Origin: NCED01 sp035493955
GTDB lineage: Bacteria > Pseudomonadota > Alphaproteobacteria > Caulobacterales > Caulobacteraceae
Direction of reading: 5' to 3'
Length of the DNA stretch: 64,000 nt
Assembly (NCBI GenBank): GCA_035493955.1
Contig: DATJHI010000013.1
Span: 124,001 to 188,000, forward strand
Part shown: piece after piece, positions 58,839 through 64,000 of the stretch
How positions within the stretch are numbered: the stretch's first letter is position 1
Layout of the letters: each line of letters begins with the position of its first letter
The notes under the pieces: model-generated
The model's database searches: none
Told to the model about the DNA's origin: nothing
What the model saw: only the letters and a program-made list of their open reading frames with translations
Made by a program: the position numbers and the translations under genes

Positions 58839-58903
58839 GGCGAAACCTTCAGCGCAAAATAGGAATGCGCGCCAGACCGAAAAGTCCTGCGCGGGAGGCG
58901 GGC

Positions 58904-58932
58904 ATATAGACCACGCGCCTTCGCCGGGTCAA
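58904..58932 (-). promoter_or_regulatory. rpmB: promoter of rpmB
   Basis: On the minus strand TTGACC (58927-58932) and CTATAT (58904-58909) are separated by 17 bp. The start is predicted about 58 bp before the rpmB ATG. The match is good for a housekeeping sigma factor. Confidence 0.55.
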
Positions 58933-58970
58933 GGGATCGACACTGGCCTGCCTGAGCGGTCCGTCCGCGG

Positions 58971-58999
58971 TTGTGCGACTCGCTCTGTGGACCTACTAT
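58971..58999 (+). promoter_or_regulatory. promoter of the helicase operon, with GANTC in the spacer
   Basis: TTGTGC and TACTAT are separated by 17 bp, and the spacer begins with GACTC, a GANTC site (58977-58981). The start would be near 59006, giving a leader of about 170 bases that contains five more GANTC sites (59021, 59039, 59050, 59107 and 59168). CcrM-methylated GANTC sites near promoters are GcrA-activated in Caulobacter. Confidence 0.5.
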
Positions 59000-59173
59000 A
59001 TCTGGTAGGGAACAAAGACTGAATCGGCAGGGATCGCTGATTCGGTCATGATTCGTTTCGCGCCTGTTCCATGGTCGCGGGCGACGCCGTTAATCCGCCG
59101 ATCTCCGATTCCCATCGGCCAGGCCGCCGCTTCCAAGCTTGCGACTCGCGGCGACCTCTCCCACCTTGATTCC

Positions 59174-61726
59174 ATGAGCGATCGCCCCTCCGGAGCCGTG
59201 CGGTCTCGACTGGTTGCGGTGCTGGGCCCGACCAACACCGGCAAGACCCATCTGGCTGTCGAGCGCATGCTCGGCCACGCCTCCGGCATGATCGGCCTGC
59301 CCCTGCGCCTGCTGGCGCGGGAAATCTACGACCGCATCGTCAAGCTACGGGGCGCGAGAGCCGTCGCCCTGATCACCGGCGAAGAGAAGATCGTTCCACC
59401 GCACGCCGCCTATTTCGTCTGCACTGTCGAGGCCATGCCCCTGACGCGCGAGGTTGAGTTCCTCGCGGTGGACGAGATCCAGCTCTGCGCCGACCCCGCC
59501 CGCGGCCATGTCTTCACCCACCGCCTCCTGCATGCCCGCGGCCGTTACGAGACCATGTTCATGGGGGCGGGCTCGATGGCGCCCCTGATCCGTCGGCTCC
59601 TGCCCGAGGCGGAGATCACCGCCCGCGAGCGGTTTTCCCAGCTCACCTACGACGGCTCCAAGAAGCTCACCCGCCTGCCACGCCGCTCGGCTGTGGTCGC
59701 CTTCTCGGCCGACGCCGTCTACGCCATCGCCGAATTGATCCGCCGCCAGCGCGGCGGGGCGGCGGTGGTGATGGGCTCTCTCAGCCCTCGCACCCGCAAC
59801 GCCCAGGTGGCCCTCTACCAGTCGGGCGAGGTCGATTTCCTGGTTGCGACCGACGCCATCGGCATGGGGCTGAACATGGACGTCGACCATGTCGCCTTCG
59901 CCGGCCTGCGCAAGTTCGACGGCAAGCGCACCCGTTGGCTCTACGCCCCGGAGATCGGCCAGATCGCCGGGCGCGCCGGACGCTACCGCCGCGACGGGAC
60001 CTTCGGCATCACCGGCGACTCCCCCGACATGGACGAGGACCTAGTCGCCGCGGTCGAGAACCACCGGTTCGAGGCCCTCGTCGCTGCCGAATGGCGTAGC
60101 GCCGCCCTGGATTTCGATTCGCTGAAGGGGCTGGTCCGCTCCTTGACCCAGCCGCCGGCCCGCGACGGGCTGAAGCTGGCCGAAGAGGCGCTGGACGAGA
60201 CCACCCTCAAACAGCTCGCCCAGGACGAGGAGGTCGAACGCCGCGTCCGCGACCGGTCCAAGCTGCGCCGATTGTGGGAAATCGCCCAGACCCCCGACTT
60301 CAGGAAGACCACCCTGGACGAACATCTGCGCCTGACTCGCACTCTGTTCGAGCACCTGACCACCCGCGACCACCGGCTGCCGGAGGACTGGATGGCCGGG
60401 CAGTTCGCAGCCCTCGACCACGCCAGCGGGGAGATCGACGTCCTGGCTCAGCGCCTGGCCGGGGTGCGGACCCTGGCCTATGTCGCCAATCGCCCGGACT
60501 GGCTGCGCGACGCCGCTCACTGGCAGGCCAGGACGCGGGATCTGGAGGACCGGCTCTCCGACACCCTGCACGAGAAGCTGATGCAGCGCTTCATCGACCG
60601 CCGCACCAGCGTGCTGATGAAGGCGCTCAGCGTCCGCGAGGAGATGGAGGCGAGCATCGCCGCCGACGGAGCGGTGGCGGTCCAAGGTCACAACGTCGGC
60701 CGGCTGGTAGGGCTGAGGTTCGATCCGGCCCTGGGCGGCACGGCCCTGGAGGACAAGGCGCTGCGCGGGGCCGCCCAAGCCGCCGTGGGTCCGGAACTGG
60801 CCCGCCGGCTCGGCGCCCTGGCCGGGGCCCCCGACGACGCCTTCGCCCTGGCGCCGGACGGCCTGATCACCTGGAAGGGCGACGCCGCCGGCATGCTGGC
60901 GGGGGGCGAGCCCTTTTCTCCGCGAGTGCGGCTGTTCGGCGAGCTCGGTCCCGAACCCGCCCGCGAGCGCGCCCGGCGCCGGCTGGAGGCCTACATCGCC
61001 GCCGAAGCCGGGCAGCGGCTCGGCGCGCTGAAAAGGCTGCACGGCGCGGTGGCGGACGGATCGCTGCGCGGCTTGGCGCGCGGCCTCGCCTACCGGCTGA
61101 TCGAGGGAGGCGGCATGGTCGATCGCCGCCCGGTCGCCGCCGAGGTCCACGGCCTCAGCCAGGCTGAACGGCGGGCCTTGCGCAGCCTCGGGGTCCGTTT
61201 CGGCGCCGTCAGCCTCTTTCTGCCCTCCCTGCTGGAGCCGCCAGCCCTGGCCTTCACCAGCGCTTTCGCCGCGGTGACGGCGCCAGACTGGCGCCCGCCC
61301 GCCGACAGACCAAGCCGTCTGCCCGATCCGCCGCCCGCCCCGGCCGTCCTGGCCGCCAGGGGGCTTCGCGCTTGTGGCGCGTGGGCGGTCCCGGCCCTGG
61401 CGTTGGAGCGGCTCGACGCCCTCCTCCGCGCCGCGCCGCGGGCGGGCGGCATGGTGCTCTCGGATCAAGCCCTGGCCGAGCTCGGCTGGGAGCCGGAGGT
61501 GGCGACGGCGGTCCTGCGCGCCCTCGGCTACGCCCCCGCCCGCCGCCGCGAAGAGGGCGCAGCGGCGGTATGGCGTCGCCGATCGGAGCCGGCGCCGCCG
61601 CCCGGAGCAACCGTCCGACCGGATTCGCCCTTCGCGGCCCTGGCGGCCCTGGCCGTCTCGCCGCCCGCCAAACCTCGCCGCAAACGCCGGCGCCCTCGCA
61701 AACCTCGGGCGGCGAGCGCGGCGTGA
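59174..61726 (+). CDS. SUV3-like superfamily 2 RNA helicase
   Basis: An 850-residue helicase with Walker A GPTNTGKTHLA (about residues 19-29), Walker B VDEIQLCADPARGHVFT, the SF2 motif VMGSLSPRTRNAQVALYQSGEVDFLVATDAIGMGLNMD and the QIAGRAGRYRRDGTFG motif VI. That matches SUV3/MgpS-type bacterial helicases. The C-terminal 250 residues are Ala/Arg-rich with a strongly basic end (RRKRRRPRKPR). The ATG giving MSDRPSG is preferred to one 126 bases upstream. It overlaps the next gene by GTGA. Confidence 0.88.
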   Translation: MSDRPSGAVRSRLVAVLGPTNTGKTHLAVERMLGHASGMIGLPLRLLAREIYDRIVKLRGARAVALITGEEKIVPPHAAYFVCTVEAMPLTREVEFLAVDEIQLCADPARGHVFTHRLLHARGRYETMFMGAGSMAPLIRRLLPEAEITARERFSQLTYDGSKKLTRLPRRSAVVAFSADAVYAIAELIRRQRGGAAVVMGSLSPRTRNAQVALYQSGEVDFLVATDAIGMGLNMDVDHVAFAGLRKFDGKRTRWLYAPEIGQIAGRAGRYRRDGTFGITGDSPDMDEDLVAAVENHRFEALVAAEWRSAALDFDSLKGLVRSLTQPPARDGLKLAEEALDETTLKQLAQDEEVERRVRDRSKLRRLWEIAQTPDFRKTTLDEHLRLTRTLFEHLTTRDHRLPEDWMAGQFAALDHASGEIDVLAQRLAGVRTLAYVANRPDWLRDAAHWQARTRDLEDRLSDTLHEKLMQRFIDRRTSVLMKALSVREEMEASIAADGAVAVQGHNVGRLVGLRFDPALGGTALEDKALRGAAQAAVGPELARRLGALAGAPDDAFALAPDGLITWKGDAAGMLAGGEPFSPRVRLFGELGPEPARERARRRLEAYIAAEAGQRLGALKRLHGAVADGSLRGLARGLAYRLIEGGGMVDRRPVAAEVHGLSQAERRALRSLGVRFGAVSLFLPSLLEPPALAFTSAFAAVTAPDWRPPADRPSRLPDPPPAPAVLAARGLRACGAWAVPALALERLDALLRAAPRAGGMVLSDQALAELGWEPEVATAVLRALGYAPARRREEGAAAVWRRRSEPAPPPGATVRPDSPFAALAALAVSPPAKPRRKRRRPRKPRAASAA

Positions 61727-62028
61727 GCGAGGACGCCTGCCGGATCGATGTCTGGTTGTGGCGTGCGCGCTTCTTCAAGACCCGCGCCCTGGCGGCCCTT
61801 GCGGTGGAGGAGGGCCGGATCCGCGTCTCCCGCGGCGGCCAGGAAAGCCGGCTGGACAAGCCCAGCCGAGCGGTCCGGCCCGGCGACGGGCTGGTGTTTG
61901 TCCTGGGGGGACGGGTGACGGCAGTGCGGATCGAAGCCCTGGGCGCGCGGCGCGGGCCCGCCGTGGAAGCCCGCGCACTCTACGCCGCGATGGACTCCCC
62001 GCGGGGTGTCGACCCGCCGTCCGTATAG
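61723..62028 (+). CDS. S4-domain RNA-binding protein (Hsp15-like)
   Basis: A 101-residue protein with a single S4 domain: CRIDVWLWRARFFKTRALAALAVEEGRIRV. WLWxARFFKTR is the Hsp15/HslR signature; those proteins bind ribosomal 50S subunits carrying blocked nascent chains. It starts with GTG overlapping the helicase stop. The helicase-S4-fdxA-carD order is widespread in alphaproteobacteria. Confidence 0.92.
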   Translation: MSEDACRIDVWLWRARFFKTRALAALAVEEGRIRVSRGGQESRLDKPSRAVRPGDGLVFVLGGRVTAVRIEALGARRGPAVEARALYAAMDSPRGVDPPSV

Positions 62029-62112
62029 GTTTGAGCGCGCGACGCCATTGACACCGGCGACAGGCGACTGCATGTCCGGCTCGCCGGACGCGTTCCCACA
62101 AGTCACGAGACC

Positions 62113-62454
62113 ATGACCTACATCGTCACCGATCCCTGCATCAAATGTAAGTACATGGACTGCGTGGAGGTATGTCCCGTGGACTGCTTCTACGAAGGCG
62201 AAAACTTCCTGGCGATCAATCCGGACGAGTGCATCGACTGCGGCGTCTGCGAGCCCGAGTGCCCGGTCGACGCCATCAAGCCGGACACCGAGGACGATCC
62301 CGACGGCAAGTGGCTGACCATCAACACCACCTACGCCAAGGTGTGGCCGAACATCACCTTGAAGGGCGAGCCGCCCGCTGATCGCGATGAGTGGGAGCGC
62401 GTCACCGACAAGTTCGCCGAACACTTCAGCCCGGCTCCGGGCAAGGGTTCATAA
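62113..62454 (+). CDS. fdxA: 7Fe ferredoxin FdxA
   Basis: A 113-residue ferredoxin with nine cysteines, spaced as in the 3Fe-4S plus 4Fe-4S type: DPCIKCKYMDCVEVCPVDC and ECIDCGVCEPECPVDAI. The long C-terminal helix (YAKVWPNITLKGEPPADRDEW) is typical. It is an electron carrier with an unknown partner. The 85-bp gap from the S4 gene could hold a promoter. It is followed by the long carD leader. Confidence 0.96.
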   Translation: MTYIVTDPCIKCKYMDCVEVCPVDCFYEGENFLAINPDECIDCGVCEPECPVDAIKPDTEDDPDGKWLTINTTYAKVWPNITLKGEPPADRDEWERVTDKFAEHFSPAPGKGS

Positions 62455-62496
62455 GGCCCCGTTCAGATCAGGGCGACAAAGGCCAAGTCCAAGCCT

Positions 62497-62524
62497 TTGA
62501 AACCGCTCCCGGTTGTGCTATGGT
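62497..62524 (+). promoter_or_regulatory. candidate promoter of carD
   Basis: TTGAAA and TATGGT are separated by 16 bp, with a TGC just before the -10 that fits an extended -10. The predicted leader is about 210 bases, unusually long, and contains hairpins. Confidence 0.5.
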
Positions 62525-62637
62525 CCAGCCACGATGAGGCGGGTCAGCGATTGCGGCTGCCACATCGCTCAACAGCCGGTCGATCGAGACGCGCCGCCAC
62601 CCTGCTGCTGGATGGCTTGAGGATATTTCGGAGTTGA

Positions 62638-62725
62638 ACCCCATGGCTCCGCCCCTGTGCGGCGGATGAGTTGGGGTCTCGCGCGCCCGATTTCCCGGTT
62701 CGCATCGCGCGCCATCGCGCGAGAC
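62638..62725 (+). promoter_or_regulatory. structured carD leader: two mutually exclusive stems
   Basis: ACCCCA (62638-62643) can pair with TGGGGT (62672-62677), while GTCTCGCGCG (62676-62685) pairs perfectly with CGCGCGAGAC (62716-62725) around a 30-base loop. The two stems share two bases (62676-62677), so they compete. The second ends six bases before the AAGGA that serves as ribosome-binding site, so it could control translation. Confidence 0.5.
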
Positions 62726-62741
62726 ACATGAAGGAATGGCG

Positions 62742-63248
62742 ATGACCCAGAGCGTCCAGGATTTTATCGTTGGCGATTTTGTCGTCTATCCGGCCCACGG
62801 CGTGGGCCAGATCCACGGCGTGGAGACCCAGGAAGTCGCCGGCCTGGCCCTTGAGGTCTACGTCATCACCTTCGACCATGAGAAAATGACCCTGCGCGTC
62901 CCGACCCGCAAGGCCAAGACCGCCGGCCTGCGCCCGCTCGCCAGCGGCGACGTGGTCTCCCAGGCCATGGTCACCCTCAAGGGCCGCGCCCGGGTGAAGC
63001 GCACCATGTGGAGCCGGCGCGCCCAAGAATACGAAGCCAAGATCAACTCGGGCGACCTGATCTCGATCGCCGAGGTGGTGCGCGACCTGCACCGGGCCGA
63101 CAACCAGCCGGAGCAGTCCTATTCCGAGCGTCAGCTCTACGAATCGGCGCTGGACCGGATGGCCCGCGAAGTCGCCGCCATCGAACAGATCGACCGCGAC
63201 GCCGCCATCGGCCTGCTGACCAAGTCCCTGGTCAAGGCCGCGGCTTAG
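62742..63248 (+). CDS. carD: CarD/CdnL family transcription factor
   Basis: A 168-residue protein with the N-terminal RNA-polymerase-interacting Tudor-like domain (FIVGDFVVYPAHGVGQIHGVETQEVAGL) and a helical C-terminal DNA-binding domain (WSRRAQEYEAKINSGDLISIAEVVRDLHRADNQPEQSYSERQLYESALDR, in parts). CdnL stabilises promoter open complexes, mainly at rRNA and growth genes. The ATG six bases after AAGGA is preferred to one six bases earlier. Confidence 0.95.
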   Translation: MTQSVQDFIVGDFVVYPAHGVGQIHGVETQEVAGLALEVYVITFDHEKMTLRVPTRKAKTAGLRPLASGDVVSQAMVTLKGRARVKRTMWSRRAQEYEAKINSGDLISIAEVVRDLHRADNQPEQSYSERQLYESALDRMAREVAAIEQIDRDAAIGLLTKSLVKAAA

Positions 63249-63274
63249 AAGCCTGCCGCCGATCGGGTTACGCG

Positions 63275-63307
63275 AAACGCCCGGCCTCACCGCCGGGCGT
63301 TTTCTTT
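63275..63307 (+). terminator. rho-independent terminator after carD
   Basis: AAACGCCCGGC and GCCGGGCGTTT form a perfect 11-bp stem with a 6-base loop, followed by TCTTTT. It lies 27 bp after the carD stop and separates it from the convergent nuclease gene. Confidence 0.9.
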
Positions 63308-63317
63308 TGCGGGTCGA

Positions 63318-64000
63318 TCAGGAGCCGGCCAGAGGTTCGACCTGTTCGGGATGATCGAGCCATAGGCGCGGACCCTCGGGCGTGGGGCTGACCACGCCGC
63401 GGACCCTTATCAGGCGCCCAGCCAGCGTCGCGGGCTCCATCCCCCCGGCCGAGAAGTCGTCCTGGGCCACGAAGGGGATTTCAGCGGCAAAGCCGACGGA
63501 ACGGTCCTCGAACGCCAGCACCACCCGGCCCCGGTCCCGCCACAGCCGCCGCACCCGTCCTTCCACCACCACGAAGCCACGCTGGTCGGGTCCCACCTCC
63601 TGCGGCAACCGGACCTGATAGGCGGGCAGGGCCCACAAGCCCCGCCGGGCGGTCCGCGCCTTGGCCTCCTCTTCCAGCATGGCCCGCGCCAGCGCCCGGT
63701 TGTCCGGATAGGTCCGCACCCGCGCGGCGCCCTGGCGCAGCAGCGCCCCTTGCAGCCAGGTCCGCCGGCCGGTTTCACGCGCCTGGGCCAGGATGCGGCC
63801 GCGGGCGTCCTGGCGCTCCCCGCCCTGCAGCAGTTCGATCTCATGGCCGAGCGCCAGCCTCGCCAGGGCCGCGCGCGCCTCGACCGCATAGGGCTCCTCG
63901 CCCTTGGGCGCCTCCACACCCGCCAGCCGAACCAGGCCGCCGGGCGCGAGGATGAGGGAATCCCCGGCCTGGATCTCGGTCACCCGCCCGCGGCCGCCGG
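63318..64000 (-). CDS. staphylococcal-nuclease-like (thermonuclease) protein, N-terminal part outside window
   Basis: At least 226 residues are visible. The N-terminal half is an OB-fold SNase domain: VTEIQAGDSLILAPGGLVRLAGVEAPK, then RGRILAQARE, and LLRQGAARVRTYPDNRALARAMLEEEAKARTARRGLW, in parts, which is the family motif set. The frame stays open to the right edge, so the true start and a probable signal peptide lie outside. The C-terminal half (about 90 residues, GFVVVEGRVRRLWRDRGRVV) looks like a second OB-like fold. Catalytic activity is not certain. Confidence 0.85.
   Translation of the reverse strand, partial: GGRGRVTEIQAGDSLILAPGGLVRLAGVEAPKGEEPYAVEARAALARLALGHEIELLQGGERQDARGRILAQARETGRRTWLQGALLRQGAARVRTYPDNRALARAMLEEEAKARTARRGLWALPAYQVRLPQEVGPDQRGFVVVEGRVRRLWRDRGRVVLAFEDRSVGFAAEIPFVAQDDFSAGGMEPATLAGRLIRVRGVVSPTPEGPRLWLDHPEQVEPLAGS

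Noticed and set aside
59048..59173. Earlier ATG for the helicase adding 42 residues
   Set aside because: The extra residues show no helicase-family similarity, and the region carries the GANTC-rich leader instead.
1..64000. tRNA, rRNA, CRISPR arrays, insertion sequences, prophage genes
   Set aside because: None was seen; the PF04020 holin-like protein is holin-like only by name and XerD is the chromosomal recombinase.

Overview
The window is about 64 kb of compact, GC-rich chromosome. It looks like an alphaproteobacterium of the Caulobacterales (Caulobacter/Phenylobacterium-like). The reasons are the PhaR-PhaA-PhaB set, the CobS/CobT type of aerobic cobaltochelatase, the rpmB - SUV3-like helicase - S4 protein - fdxA - carD order, the argH - LptM-like lipoprotein - lysA order, and clusters of GANTC (the CcrM methylation motif in this group) in several promoter regions. 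The assignment rests on gene content and style, not on a database search. I saw no phage, insertion sequence, CRISPR array, tRNA or rRNA. The window is core chromosome dominated by housekeeping genes.

Layout. 1-6.9 kb: edge-truncated HNH nuclease, carboxylesterase, DNA glycosylase, TetR regulator with GluQ-type tRNA modification enzyme, a split membrane/exported spermidine-synthase-like pair, two monohaem cytochromes c and an exported protein of unknown function. 7-10 kb: polyhydroxybutyrate genes phaA-phaB diverging from the regulator phaR, with a dyad-rich control region between them. 10-14 kb: Rieske oxygenase, Nudix hydrolase, TetR regulator and small membrane proteins. 14-17 kb: etfB-etfA-hbd for flavoprotein-linked fatty-acid/hydroxybutyrate metabolism. 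17-23.7 kb: TraB-like protein, retroviral-type aspartic protease, TlpA thioredoxin, argH, lipoprotein, lysA, hpt and a zinc-ribbon protein. 23.8-28.4 kb: ftsE-ftsX, YdcF, acyltransferase, gamma-glutamylcyclotransferase-like protein and DUF2125. 28.5-31.5 kb: chorismate mutase-hisC-tyrA behind a striking inverted repeat.

31.7-36 kb: cold-shock protein, glycerate kinase, galactonate dehydratase-like enzyme and two tandem paralogous four-helix membrane proteins. 36-42 kb: TonB-dependent receptor, cytochrome b561, YceI, two TPM-domain proteins and LemA. 42-46 kb: gloB, methyltransferase, PII protein, and metX-metW behind a candidate small RNA or attenuator with its own promoter and a textbook terminator. 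46-51 kb: xerD, DUF1345, aroK-aroB and a CorC-like CBS protein. 51-58 kb: LysR regulator, bolA, J-domain protein, cobS, small membrane protein, cobT, lactate dehydrogenase and RcnB. 58.5-64 kb: rpmB, SUV3-like helicase, S4 protein, fdxA, carD with a structured leader, and an edge-truncated thermonuclease.

The aromatic amino-acid genes (aroK-aroB and chorismate mutase-hisC-tyrA), methionine (metXW), lysine (lysA) and arginine (argH) genes show a prototrophic lifestyle. PHB, ETF and hydroxybutyryl-CoA dehydrogenase point to carbon storage and beta-oxidation. Genes are packed very tightly: many same-strand pairs overlap by ATGA/GTGA, four convergent pairs share exactly 4 bp at their stop codons, and two divergent pairs share one CATG as both start codons.

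The observations I rate highest are the candidate small RNA/attenuator upstream of metX, the GANTC-rich promoter of the helicase, the inverted repeat before the chorismate mutase operon, the phaA-phaR control region, the alternative hairpins in the carD leader, and the split exported spermidine-synthase-like pair. I do not see a clearly new multi-gene defence or secretion system here.
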